From NCBI GenBank assembly GCA_015655075.1, contig JAATFT010000084.1, positions 1 to 64,000 of the forward strand: 64,000 bases of DNA, in the 5' to 3' direction. A program made the position numbers and the translations under genes. Shown here piece by piece: positions 8,943 to 17,972 of this stretch. The notes under the pieces were generated by a model, which saw nothing but the letters and a program-made list of their open reading frames with translations, was not told the origin of the DNA and made no database searches. This DNA is from Clostridiales bacterium. GTDB taxonomy: Bacteria; Bacillota; Clostridia; Lachnospirales; Lachnospiraceae. How positions within the stretch are numbered: the first letter of the stretch is position 1; every line of letters starts with the position of its first letter.

Positions 8943-11900
8943 ATGAAGAATCAAAAAGAACTGCAGTTGGAAAAAATGCTGGAGGTATTAAGGGGCTTAG
9001 GGTTAAGCGCTGACTTACTTGAGACAGCGGAAAAATATGTTTTAGAGGGAAATAAGGAACTGCTGTCCTTATTTCCGAAACAGAATTTATCAAAAATAAA
9101 GGGAGAGGAACAACAAAATTCCATTCATATGTTTTCCAATCTATTAAAAAAGAACCGGCTGGAGGAAGTCCTCCGGTTATTCCATATTGTATACCAAATA
9201 GGCGGCTCTACCAGTGCCAATGTATTTCCGGTTAAGGAATTATGGTACTATACCCTGAATAATGATTTTATAAAGAATATTGAAGCACATCAGGCAATCT
9301 CCCTGTATGCCGAGGGAGTTGCTTATGAATGGTACCATCTGCGCAGGGAGACGGTTAATAAGCTTTTAATGCTTGCAGAAAACAGGAAGGAAGTGCTTTC
9401 AGAAGTTCTTGATAACTGGCAGAGTGAATACAATAACGGTAAAATGCTGATTTACACCGCTTATTTTTCTCTGATAAAGAAAAAGGAGCCAAAGCCTGAG
9501 GAAAAAAGCGGCATCTTAAGCGGAATAGCAGGCATTTTCCTGAAGAAGGAAGTTGAATACGCAAAAACGCCGGAAGAAGGAAGGCATATGAAAAGTTTTG
9601 AAAAGAGTATTCTTGTGAGCATAGGCAAACTGATACCTGTCAGTGAAACAGAGAATGAGAGAATACAGGAATATCTTAAAGCGGATAAGGGGGAAAACGG
9701 CTCCCTTAAGGAGGAAGCAGCCAAACTTTTTAAAAAACATCCTATGAATGAATATCTGCTAAAGCTTATAGCCGGATGCATTAATATACATTACGAGATG
9801 TCCGGCTGCCTGCTAAACTTTTTGAAGCTGTGTGCCTATGGGAATATGGAGGGCACCATGGATGCGGTATATGCATTTATGGAAAAAGAAGACACCGGTT
9901 ATTTTAAGGGAAAAATCAAAGCCGATCTGATGCTGGAGGCTGTTCCGTATATTATCTGGTGCGGAAAAAACAGGATCAAGGCGGCGCTGTATTATGAAAT
10001 AGAACAGGATTACGAGGAGTATGCAAAGGCAGTAGAACAGGCTCCATTGGATATCCATGCAGTTCTCATGGAGGCACTTAAGGAAAAATCCCCCGGACAA
10101 TATGAAAAGCTGGCTTACAGCAGTGCCTTGGAACTACAGAGAAAAATAACAGACAGCATCCTTCCGGGAGGAAATGCAAGATCGGCGGTTCAGGAATTTC
10201 TTCTGGGTAATGGAGCGGTAGAGGCTTTGTATCCTTATGTAAAAGAATTACAAAAAAATAAAAGATATTATTACAGCCATACGAGGGAGAACCTGGAGAG
10301 CTACAAAAAAGCCAACGGACATGATGATTTTTATAAACGCTGCATGACTTATCTGGTATTCCGTGAGAGAGGATCTTTCTTTTTTCATAATTTTATACCG
10401 GATGGGGAAGACGGATTTCAGGCTAAGGATATCGAAGCTTTATTTCGGGATTGGGAGGACACGGGACTGACTCTTTTGCATCAGCTAAGCGCTGCGGAGT
10501 TTATTTATGAGGATATCTATCAGGAGAAACAAAAAGCCTCCTTTTTAGGCCATGCAGTTAATATCTTTACGAAATATTTAGGCGAAAAAGAGGAAGAGAT
10601 GCAAAAAGCCTTTGAACTGTCAGGAGCTACCGGGAGATTTATGGGAATCTGCACTCTGGGAGCAAATGCAGAGCGGTATAAGGAAAATTTGCTGAAGGCG
10701 TTTTCGGATACCTCCAGGCTGGTAAAGGAGCGTTTGGTTGAGGTCGTGGCGGAACAGGAAGAATGGGAACAGGACGTACTGGACAAATTAAAGTCTAAAA
10801 AATCCGCGGAGCGGGAGGTTGCCCTGCTTATCCTTACGAAATGGAAGAAGGATTATAAGGCTGCCCTGGAAGAGGCATTAGCTGCGGAAAAAAGCAATAA
10901 GATGCAGGACATGATAAAAAATCTCCTGTGTATAGAAGAAAGCACGGAAGGCGCCGGTAATATCTCCGCCTCGGAATATATCAGGGAAATGCATAAGGGA
11001 GGAAGAAAAAAAGGGCTGCAATGGGCTTATGAAACTCCTTTTACAACGGTGCACGCAGAAGATGGGACGGAAATTTCCGAGGAATATATGCAGGCAATCC
11101 TCCTTAGTTACTACGGCATGACAGTACCGGGAGTAAACAAGGCGGTGCTTCTTCTGACAGAACCTTTAGACCGGAAAGAGCTTGCGCTTTATATGAACGA
11201 GCTGTTCGACAAATGGCTGGAGAAGGGAGCGGAGGCAAAGAAAAAATGGGTTCTCTATGCGGCAGCCATTCACGGTGGCGACGATATTGTCCATAAGCTT
11301 CGGGCCGGCATCAACCAGTGGCCCCAGAATGCAAGAGGTGCCATTGCGGCCGAAGCGGTAAAAGCACTGGCCGTAAATGATTCCCCTTCCGCCCTCCTCT
11401 TTGTGGACAGTATTTCCAGAAAATTTAAATTTAAGCAGATTAAAACGGCAGCTTCGGAGGCACTGCGGTTTGCGGCAGAGCAGCTTGGCCTCACCACGGA
11501 GGAATTAGCGGATAAAATCGTGCCGGATCTTGGCTTTGATGAAAAAATGCAGAGAATCGTTGACTACGGAGGGAGACACTTTAGTGTATCCATAACACCT
11601 GCATTGGAGATTGAGATATCGGATGAAAACGAAAAGAAGATAAAAAATCTTCCCTCACCCGGCAAGAAGGATGATGAAGCCAAGGCACAGGCGGCTCTTG
11701 AGGAGTTTAAGCTGTTAAAGAAGCAAATGAAAGCAGCCGTGGCAAACCAGAAGCTCCGCCTGGATTTAGCCTTGTCTGTTGAAAGAAAATGGGATATTAA
11801 AGCATGGAAGACTCTCTTTATTAAAAACCCGATTATGCACCAGTTTGCCATTGGTTTAATCTGGGGAACCTATGAAGGGGACAAGCTTCTTAATACCTTC

Positions 11901-12503
11901 CGTTATATGGAGGACGGAAGCTTTAACACGGAGGACGAAGAGGAGCTCGTGCTGCCTTTGGAAGGGAAAATCGGGCTGGTGCATCCCATTGAACTATCGA
12001 AGGAAAGTATTGCAAAATGGGAGGAACAGCTTAAGGATTATGAAGTTACGCAGCCGGTGGAGCAGTTAACAAGAAAGGTATTTGAACTGAAAGAGGAGGA
12101 AAAAGGGAAAAAATATCTGGAACGTTTCGGAGGTTATATACTAAATCCCATGTCCTTATCCGGAAAGCTGCTGGGAATGGGATGGTACCGCGGTTCCGTA
12201 CAGGATGCGGGAGGATATTATACCTTTTACAGGGAAGATATCCCGCTTTCCCTGGGAGTAGAGCTTCATTTTTCCGGTTCCTTTGTTGGATATGAAACGG
12301 AGGATGTCACCGTATATGAAGCCAGGTTTTACGAGGCGGGTACGATTAAGAGAGGAAGTTATGAATATGATGAGGTAACGGAGGAAAAGGCCATAGCTCT
12401 TGACAAGGTGCCGGCAAGATACTTTAGCGAAATTGTTTGCCAGCTGGAAAAGGCAACTGCCTCCAGTCAGGAAAGGGATGAGAACTGGAGGAAAAATTTA
12501 TAG
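8943..12503 (+). CDS. DUF4132 domain protein
   Basis: A 1186-residue soluble protein rich in helices, with HEAT-like alternation through its middle. The C-terminal 200 residues, with GWYRGSVQDAGGYYTFYRE at about 1080-1100, look like the DUF4132 module found in E. coli YehI/MolR-type proteins. Start: ATG after AGGAGGATG. It is the last gene of the operon; no strong terminator is visible after it. In enterobacteria a DUF4132 gene lies next to yehLMPQ, which supports a shared role here. Biochemical function is unknown. Confidence 0.75.
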   Translation: MKNQKELQLEKMLEVLRGLGLSADLLETAEKYVLEGNKELLSLFPKQNLSKIKGEEQQNSIHMFSNLLKKNRLEEVLRLFHIVYQIGGSTSANVFPVKELWYYTLNNDFIKNIEAHQAISLYAEGVAYEWYHLRRETVNKLLMLAENRKEVLSEVLDNWQSEYNNGKMLIYTAYFSLIKKKEPKPEEKSGILSGIAGIFLKKEVEYAKTPEEGRHMKSFEKSILVSIGKLIPVSETENERIQEYLKADKGENGSLKEEAAKLFKKHPMNEYLLKLIAGCINIHYEMSGCLLNFLKLCAYGNMEGTMDAVYAFMEKEDTGYFKGKIKADLMLEAVPYIIWCGKNRIKAALYYEIEQDYEEYAKAVEQAPLDIHAVLMEALKEKSPGQYEKLAYSSALELQRKITDSILPGGNARSAVQEFLLGNGAVEALYPYVKELQKNKRYYYSHTRENLESYKKANGHDDFYKRCMTYLVFRERGSFFFHNFIPDGEDGFQAKDIEALFRDWEDTGLTLLHQLSAAEFIYEDIYQEKQKASFLGHAVNIFTKYLGEKEEEMQKAFELSGATGRFMGICTLGANAERYKENLLKAFSDTSRLVKERLVEVVAEQEEWEQDVLDKLKSKKSAEREVALLILTKWKKDYKAALEEALAAEKSNKMQDMIKNLLCIEESTEGAGNISASEYIREMHKGGRKKGLQWAYETPFTTVHAEDGTEISEEYMQAILLSYYGMTVPGVNKAVLLLTEPLDRKELALYMNELFDKWLEKGAEAKKKWVLYAAAIHGGDDIVHKLRAGINQWPQNARGAIAAEAVKALAVNDSPSALLFVDSISRKFKFKQIKTAASEALRFAAEQLGLTTEELADKIVPDLGFDEKMQRIVDYGGRHFSVSITPALEIEISDENEKKIKNLPSPGKKDDEAKAQAALEEFKLLKKQMKAAVANQKLRLDLALSVERKWDIKAWKTLFIKNPIMHQFAIGLIWGTYEGDKLLNTFRYMEDGSFNTEDEEELVLPLEGKIGLVHPIELSKESIAKWEEQLKDYEVTQPVEQLTRKVFELKEEEKGKKYLERFGGYILNPMSLSGKLLGMGWYRGSVQDAGGYYTFYREDIPLSLGVELHFSGSFVGYETEDVTVYEARFYEAGTIKRGSYEYDEVTEEKAIALDKVPARYFSEIVCQLEKATASSQERDENWRKNL

Positions 12504-12614
12504 CACTAAGACAGGAAAAAATCACAGTTCTGAAGGTTTTAAACCGGAATAAATTCTGGTTAATTATAATGCTAAGGACGCATAAGAAAGTAACCAGCAG
12601 TTCCCTATTATGTA

Positions 12615-12815
12615 TTAAAAACCCACCCAGCTAATATCCGGGAGAGCATCGTTTAATAAAGCGGAGGTATTGCTTAAATTAGGGATAACATAGGGTTCAT
12701 TTCCTGCATAGGCAGTCACCTTTCCTGATATTTTAACCATAACAGGAAGCTGCTGCAAAATTTTAAAACCGGAAAAGTAACTCGGTTTCAGTAAAGCCGA
12801 TGAATTTTGCAGCAA
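12615..12815 (-). pseudogene. Remnant of a GAF-domain protein (YtsP/free-Met-sulfoxide-reductase type)
   Basis: The reading frame contains EPYVIPNLSNTSALLNDAL followed by PDISWVGF, which matches the opening of small GAF proteins. It then hits a stop where the family continues with a YLL-type strand. In the next frame, similar text (LIHNRELLV) follows, so a small indel seems to have broken the gene. The N-terminal part is also atypical. The stretch 12504-12614 next to it holds nothing I can identify. Confidence 0.45.
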
Positions 12816-12869
12816 GCTCTTGTTTGGATAATCTTAATTTAGTGTATACCAAATAACCGGATACTTCAG

Positions 12870-13073
12870 CTACTTAAAACTATTACCCTCTGTCAAATTA
12901 GAAACATATTGCCGCATTTCATTTTTGGATCTGACGCCGTGGCAATTATTGATTACTTCCTGTTTTTGCTGTTCATCCAGTGATGCGAAGTAACTCATGG
13001 CTTCACTGTTCTGAGCCAGAGCCATTCCAAACCCCAAAGGAATACCTTTTCCATCCACATAATTTTTTTCCAT
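12870..13073 (-). CDS. Small conserved clostridial protein, unknown function
   Basis: A 67-residue soluble protein. The pattern GIPLGFGMALAQNSEAMSYF, followed by a DEQQKQEVI helix and a KNEMRQYV segment, resembles a small family often seen in Clostridia whose function is not known to me. The start codon has only a weak GGTG-type ribosome site. It stands alone, between the GAF remnant and rubredoxin. The 13074-13318 gap upstream is AT-rich and I see no gene in it. Confidence 0.65.
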   Translation of the reverse strand: MEKNYVDGKGIPLGFGMALAQNSEAMSYFASLDEQQKQEVINNCHGVRSKNEMRQYVSNLTEGNSFK

Positions 13074-13318
13074 AGATCACACCGTGCCTTTCATAAAAAT
13101 AGTATAAAACGATAGAAATAAAAACAAGAAATTAAATCGGCTTAAAGATAATTTGTTGATATGGTTACAAGATTAGTATGGTTTTTTCACAGAATATTAT
13201 GAAGGACAAATATTGATACCAATAAAAATTTTTGCATATTTTAACTAAAAAAAGAATAAATTAGATTGAGATTTGTAAAAGTAGAAGTTGCAGAATACAA
13301 TAGGAGCAAGTATAAATT

Positions 13319-13483
13319 ATGAAAAAATATATATGTCAGGTTTGCGGTTATATTTATAATCCCGAAGGCGGAGATGCAGATAATGGAATCGCACCTGGAA
13401 CACCATTTGAAAATCTTCCGGATGATTGGGTATGTCCGGTATGCGGAGCCGGAAAAGACGAATTTGAGGTGTATGAGGATTAA
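13319..13483 (+). CDS. Rubredoxin
   Basis: A 54-residue protein with both CxxCG iron-binding knuckles: CQVCGYIY at residues 6-13 and [11 protein letters not shown] at 39-49, plus the conserved [17 protein letters not shown] block between them. One Fe is bound by four cysteines. Rubredoxins pass single electrons, in anaerobes often to peroxide or superoxide reductases. Start: ATG at 13319 with AGGAG 12 bases upstream, a slightly long spacing. A terminator follows at 13497, so the gene is monocistronic. Length and motif spacing match the family exactly. Confidence 0.97.
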   Translation: MKKYICQVCGYIYNPEGGDADNGIAPGTPFENLPDDWVCPVCGAGKDEFEVYED

Positions 13484-13496
13484 ATATAAAATAGGG

Positions 13497-13557
13497 AATG
13501 TATTCTGAAAAAAAGATAAGCTAAAATATCAATCTTTCGGGATACATTCTTTTTTTG
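13497..13557 (+). terminator. Terminator after rubredoxin
   Basis: GAATGTAT (13497-13504) pairs with ATACATTC (13542-13549), with a second inner helix (AAAGAT/ATCTTT), followed by eight T residues. Confidence 0.8.
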
Positions 13558-13628
13558 ATAACTATGGCTATACTGAGGTGTCAAAGTTGTAAAATACAAT
13601 TGATAACTGTTGAAGTTCTAAAGTAACA

Positions 13629-13658
13629 TTGCAATCCTTTATTATTTTATGCTATAAT
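13629..13658 (+). promoter_or_regulatory. Promoter of the YitT-family gene
   Basis: TTGCAA (13629-13634) and TATAAT (13653-13658) with an 18-base spacer, 21 bases before the start codon. Confidence 0.55.
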
Positions 13659-13678
13659 TTAAAGAAAAGGAGGGTTTT

Positions 13679-14536
13679 ATGCAGAAAAAAAAATATAAGA
13701 TACTCCATTTCGTTACCAAAGTCTTTATTTTAATTTTAGGTTCTGTTCTCGCTTCAACGGGTCTTGAAATTTTTTTAATTCCTAATAATATCATAGACGG
13801 CGGAATGACGGGTATCTCTATTATAGCAAGCAGTTTGACGAAATTACCATTAGGTATGTTTATACTTATTCTGAACTTGCCCTTTTTAGTTATGGGCTAT
13901 AAGCAGATAGGGAAAACCTTTGCTCTATCAACCTTATTTTCCGTTATATGTCTGTCGGTTGGGGTGTCGGTTTTACATCCCATACCCGGACTGACTCATG
14001 ACATACTCTTAGCAACTGTATTTGGAGGTATTGTACTTGGAATGGGAGTCGGATTGATTATAAGAAACGGAGGTTCCCTGGACGGAACGGAAATCGTTGC
14101 CGTTATATTGGATAAAAGATCGTCATTTTCTATCGGAGAAATTGTAATGTTTTTTAATTTATTTATATTAGGCGGCTCCGGTTTCGTATTCGGATGGGAT
14201 AGGGCGATGTATTCCCTGATTGCCTACTTTATTGCATTTAAAGCCATAGATATTATGGTGGATGGCTTGGATGAATCCAAGGCGGTAATTATTATATCGG
14301 AAAAAAGCAGGGAAATTTCCGAAGCAATTATTGACAGGCTTGGAAGAGGGCTTACTTTTTTAGATGGCAAGGGGGCGTACAGGGGACTTTCAACCGATGT
14401 GATATATGTTATCGTATCAAGGCTGGAAATAGCTAAGCTGAAAAATATTGTGCAGGGATTTGATCAAGGTGCATTGGTAACTATTACCAATGTGGAAGTT
14501 ACCGGAAAGCGGTATAAGAAAAAATCAATCCATTAA
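13679..14536 (+). CDS. YitT family membrane protein
   Basis: A 285-residue integral membrane protein. About five hydrophobic segments fill residues 10-180 and carry the family pattern GLEIFLIPNNIIDGGMTGIS and a later RNGGSLDGTEIVA motif. A soluble C-terminal domain (about 200-280, DUF2179-like, with AIIDRLGRGLTFLDGKGAY) follows. The substrate is unknown; members are annotated as YitT or DUF161 proteins. Start: ATG after GGAGGG. The gene converges on feoB, and a repeat with several hairpins lies between them. Confidence 0.9.
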   Translation: MQKKKYKILHFVTKVFILILGSVLASTGLEIFLIPNNIIDGGMTGISIIASSLTKLPLGMFILILNLPFLVMGYKQIGKTFALSTLFSVICLSVGVSVLHPIPGLTHDILLATVFGGIVLGMGVGLIIRNGGSLDGTEIVAVILDKRSSFSIGEIVMFFNLFILGGSGFVFGWDRAMYSLIAYFIAFKAIDIMVDGLDESKAVIIISEKSREISEAIIDRLGRGLTFLDGKGAYRGLSTDVIYVIVSRLEIAKLKNIVQGFDQGALVTITNVEVTGKRYKKKSIH

Positions 14537-14602
14537 ATTGATATATCAGTCCGCCTGTCCGTCTATAGCAATACGGGTCAGGAAGAAAGCAGAAATTTGT
14601 GT

Positions 14603-14796
14603 CTATTAGGAACAAAGAACATGTTCCTATAGTCGGATGCACAGCGCAAAAGCAGCACCTTTTATCGGAAGATAAAGAACATCTTCCGATAAGTTATACT
14701 ATAGGAACGAAGAACATGTTCCTATAATCGGATGCACGGCGGTAAAAAGCACCGCCTTTTATCGGAAAATAAAAAGCATATTCCGATAAAATTATA
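14603..14796. repeat. Tandem hairpin repeat, two units of about 97 bp
   Basis: Unit 1 (14603-14698) and unit 2 (14699-14796) align almost throughout. Each holds three small inverted repeats: TAGGAAC...GTTCCTA, a GGCGGT...ACCGCC-type stem (clean in unit 2, decayed in unit 1), and ATCGGAA...TTCCGAT. The array fills the gap between the convergent YitT and feoB genes and could end transcription from both sides. It is non-coding. Confidence 0.75.
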
Positions 14797-14882
14797 TTTT
14801 TCGGAATATTACATAAATTCCAGTCGCAAGTAATAACGTTTATAAATTTTGAAACAGCCCCCTGGGCCGGCGTTAGTCTGGG

Positions 14883-17042
14883 CTATGCCAGCCTTAAAAT
14901 CCGCGCGGTGCTTGCAACGAGAAAACAAACAAGAATTCCGGTTATCGTTGGGATGGCGAAGGAAAGCAAAGTCCATTTTACACTCTGCGTTTCTTCTTTG
15001 ATGGTAAGGCAGGTCGTGCCGCAGGGCCAGTGCAGGAGGGAAAACAGCATGGTGCAGACGGCGGTCAGCCAGGTCCACCCATGACTGATGAACAGGGCGC
15101 GTAGCTGGGTGAGGCTTTCATAGTCGGTTAAAGCGCCCGTAGCCGTATAGCTCATGATTATAATTGGAACCACGATTTCATTTGCAGGGAACCCGAGGAT
15201 AAACGCCATGAGGATGTAGCCGTCCAGTCCCAGCAGGCGGGCAAACGGGTCGAGAAATCCGGCGCACTGCGCAAGAAGACTCATGCCGCCGGCCTGAATA
15301 TTGGCAAGAAACCAGATAACAAGTCCTGCCGGGGCGGCAACCACAACGGCACGGCGCAGTACAAACAGCGTGCGGTCGAGAATGGAGCGTACAATTACCC
15401 TGCCAATCTGCGGACGGCGATAAGGCGGCAATTCCAGATTAAAGGAGGAAGGCAGCCCCTTTAGAAGAGTTCTCGATAAAAATTTAGAGATCAGCATGGT
15501 CATGCTTACACCAAATACAATAACCGCCGTAAGAGTAAGTGCGGATGCGAGGGACTTAAACGGCCCTGCCACTGCAGCAGTAAAAAACATGGTGATTACT
15601 GCAATCAATGTGGGAAAGCGTCCGTTGCAGGGGACAAAGTTGTTGGTTAGAATGGCGATCAGCCGCTCACGCGGGGAGTCGATAATCCGGCAGCCGATTA
15701 CGCCGCACGCATTGCACCCGAATCCCATGCACATGGTAAGAGCCTGCTTCCCGTGGGCGTTAGCCTTGCGGAAAAAATTATCCAGATTGAAAGCGATGCG
15801 CGGAAGGTATCCCAAATCCTCCAAAAGTGTAAATAGCGGAAAAAAGATCGCCATAGGCGGCAGCATGACGGAAACAACCCAGGCCAGCGTACGATAGATT
15901 CCTTCCACCAGCAGCCCTGTCACCCATGAGGGAGCAGAAATCCAATGAAAAAATTCCATGAGCCGGTCTCCCGCCCAAAACAATCCGTTTGCAATCAGTT
16001 CGGACGGTACGTTGGCCCCGGTGATTGTAATCCAAAAAATACCAAGAAGCATCAGGAGCATAATCGGTATACCGGTAACCTTTGAAGTCAGAATTTTATC
16101 GATTTTCCAATCTCGTTCGGCATATTCTTTTTCCTCGTAGACTATGGCCTCACGGCCGATTGCTTCACAGGTTTCAATGATCTGTGTAACGATCCGGTCC
16201 CGATAGGATTCGTTTGAAATTCCCCCTTGCTCCAAATACTCTTTTGCTTCTCTCAACCGGGCTGAGACCGTTTCATCCTCCGGAATATCTTTCCCCAGGT
16301 AATTTTTCAAAGACGTCAACAGACTTTCGTCGCCGTCCAGCAGCTTAAGAGCAACCCATCGGCTGTTTAATCTTTTGCCGAGAATTTGTTCTATGGCGGG
16401 CTGCAACATGGTAACTGCCTCCTCGATTTCCTTTCCGTATGTGATTTTTAAAGGAGCTGTTTCAATATCATCCTGGGTTAAAGCTTCTACCGTGTCCATG
16501 AGGCCGTGAAGCCCCTTTCCGCTGCGTGCGCTGGTTCCCACCACCGGAATTCCAAGCTTTTGCGAAAGCAGCCCAAGGTTAATATGGATTTTTTTCTTCT
16601 TTGCCTCATCCAGCAGGTTGACACACAGTACAACGCGGCCGGAAATTTCCATTGTTTGAAGGACCAGATTTAAATTACGTTCCAGACAGGTGGCGTCGGC
16701 TACGACAACCACTGCATCCGGTTCCCCAAAGCAGATGAAGTCGCGGGCAATTTCCTCCTCTTCAGAATTAGCCATTAAGGAATAGGTGCCTGGAATGTCC
16801 ACCAGAATAAAATTTGTATCTTTATACCGATATATTCCCTGGGCGTTGGCCACGGTTTTACCGGGCCAGTTTCCCGTATGTTGATTCATTCCCGTCAGGC
16901 TGTTGAACACCGTGCTTTTCCCCACATTGGGGTTCCCAGCCAGAGCGATTACTTTATCTTGCGCGGTTTCCTTTTCAATTTGCAGCACATTGTCGCAGCC
17001 GCATAATACTCCTGTTCCCGTTGATTTTATAGACAATCTCAT
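14883..17042 (-). CDS. feoB: Ferrous iron transport protein B (FeoB)
   Basis: A 719-residue Fe(II) transporter of the inner membrane. The N-terminal G domain has the G1 motif GNPNVGKST at residues 36-44, a G3 DIPGTYSL block and a G4-like NLLD. It is followed by a linker and a polytopic C-terminal half with two gate regions (CMGFGCNACGV and PANEIVVPI). I chose the ATG at 17042 behind GGGAGGG; an in-frame TTG at 17057 is not needed. A short CGC pair near residue 15 precedes the G domain. feoA lies just upstream on the same strand. Known role: GTP-dependent uptake of ferrous iron in anaerobes. Confidence 0.96.
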   Translation of the reverse strand: MRLSIKSTGTGVLCGCDNVLQIEKETAQDKVIALAGNPNVGKSTVFNSLTGMNQHTGNWPGKTVANAQGIYRYKDTNFILVDIPGTYSLMANSEEEEIARDFICFGEPDAVVVVADATCLERNLNLVLQTMEISGRVVLCVNLLDEAKKKKIHINLGLLSQKLGIPVVGTSARSGKGLHGLMDTVEALTQDDIETAPLKITYGKEIEEAVTMLQPAIEQILGKRLNSRWVALKLLDGDESLLTSLKNYLGKDIPEDETVSARLREAKEYLEQGGISNESYRDRIVTQIIETCEAIGREAIVYEEKEYAERDWKIDKILTSKVTGIPIMLLMLLGIFWITITGANVPSELIANGLFWAGDRLMEFFHWISAPSWVTGLLVEGIYRTLAWVVSVMLPPMAIFFPLFTLLEDLGYLPRIAFNLDNFFRKANAHGKQALTMCMGFGCNACGVIGCRIIDSPRERLIAILTNNFVPCNGRFPTLIAVITMFFTAAVAGPFKSLASALTLTAVIVFGVSMTMLISKFLSRTLLKGLPSSFNLELPPYRRPQIGRVIVRSILDRTLFVLRRAVVVAAPAGLVIWFLANIQAGGMSLLAQCAGFLDPFARLLGLDGYILMAFILGFPANEIVVPIIIMSYTATGALTDYESLTQLRALFISHGWTWLTAVCTMLFSLLHWPCGTTCLTIKEETQSVKWTLLSFAIPTITGILVCFLVASTARILRLA

Positions 17043-17069
17043 AAATTTCCCTCCCAAATTTTTAAGTTT

Positions 17070-17306
17070 TTACGCAGTAACCAATATTTTATCGGAAACA
17101 TCGGACCGCAGTGCAATGACTGCCCCGCGGATCCAATAGGCGGTCGGATTTCCGGAGGGGCTTTTGTAAAGCGCTACGATTTCCGTGCCGTTTACGATGC
17201 CAAGATCCAGTATTCGTCTTCTGACGGCGCCGCTTGCCTCTAAGGATGTAACACTGGCCTTGACTCCCAAGGGCAGCTGATTTAACGGTATTTTTTTATG
17301 ATTCAT
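17070..17306 (-). CDS. feoA: Ferrous iron transport protein A (FeoA)
   Basis: A 78-residue SH3-like protein (FeoA domain) with the typical LPLGVKASVTSLEASGAVRR opening and a LGIVNGTEIVALYKSPSGNP core. It modulates FeoB. The ATG at 17306 has AGGAGG 7 bases upstream; longer in-frame starts are not supported. feoB follows after 27 bases, so the two form an operon. Two GGCTAAT direct repeats lie 56-81 bases upstream and could be part of an iron-responsive operator. Confidence 0.93.
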   Translation of the reverse strand: MNHKKIPLNQLPLGVKASVTSLEASGAVRRRILDLGIVNGTEIVALYKSPSGNPTAYWIRGAVIALRSDVSDKILVTA

Positions 17307-17361
17307 AACATGACCTCCTAAAGATTGTTTTGTAACCCGGACAATTAATAGATAAAGCACC

Positions 17362-17387
17362 GGCTAATTTTTTTTCACTAGGCTAAT
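17362..17387 (-). promoter_or_regulatory. Possible iron-regulator site upstream of feoA
   Basis: GGCTAAT occurs at 17362-17368 and again at 17381-17387, 19 bases apart. The ATTAGCC half-site, read toward feoA, resembles half of a DtxR/IdeR-type box. No perfect palindrome is present, so the call is tentative. Confidence 0.25.
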
Positions 17388-17504
17388 ATATGTTTTTTTA
17401 ACTGAAAATGTGCTTGCCATTTGCGGCTATTTTTCCATCAGTGGTAAAACCGCAGATACGATAAATAAGCCTTTTTTGCGGCTCTGAAAGCATCTTACTG
17501 ACCT

Positions 17505-17667
17505 AGAGCGTGTTTGAAAAATCATTGCACCGTTCTGACCGCCCCACTTTGCGGTATGCAGCGCCATAATTTTGGAAACGTAGCCCCAACTATGCTCCCA
17601 AAATCGTTCCTTACCTCCCACAAAGTGGAACACCTAACCCGGCACAAGCATTTTTCAAACATGCTCT
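17505..17667 (+). repeat. Dispersed palindromic element, copy B
   Basis: A 163-bp non-coding element beginning AGAGCGTGTTTGAAAAA and ending with the complementary TTTTTCAAACATGCTCT. The two halves are imperfect inverted repeats of each other, so the whole can fold into one long hairpin. It matches copies at 1-120 and 29523-29684. Apparent reading frames across it are not genes. It lies between feoA and the lacI-type gene. Confidence 0.85.
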
Positions 17668-17869
17668 GGACAGCAATAATTTAATGATCTCTCCACCGCT
17701 TAACATGAATAATTTTTTCTTGCTGTCATATTGAGAAAAATCCAGCTGGTGGTCTTGACTCTTTAAGCGCTGCTTCGGATATGATGTAAAAAAATGCAAA
17801 ATAAAATGTAAAATATGAACAAAAAAAGAGTGAAAATTCTTATATAATATACAAAGTGTAGAAAAATAA

Positions 17870-17898
17870 TTGACATTTTAGAGTAATTAAACTATAGT
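17870..17898 (+). promoter_or_regulatory. Promoter of the LacI-family gene
   Basis: TTGACA (17870-17875), a 17-base spacer, then TATAGT (17893-17898), 75 bases before the start codon. Confidence 0.65.
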
Positions 17899-17972
17899 GA
17901 GTATATAAATATTAAACAAGTTTTTATGGTGTAGTGTAACTTATATTGTAAAAATAATAAAAGAGGAGTGAC

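Noticed and set aside
15496-15897. 133-codon plus-strand frame opposite feoB
   Set aside because: Antisense shadow of a clearly conserved gene.
17427-17799. Two minus-strand frames upstream of lacI
   Set aside because: They lie within or beside repeat copy B and share text with other copies only because the repeat is shared.
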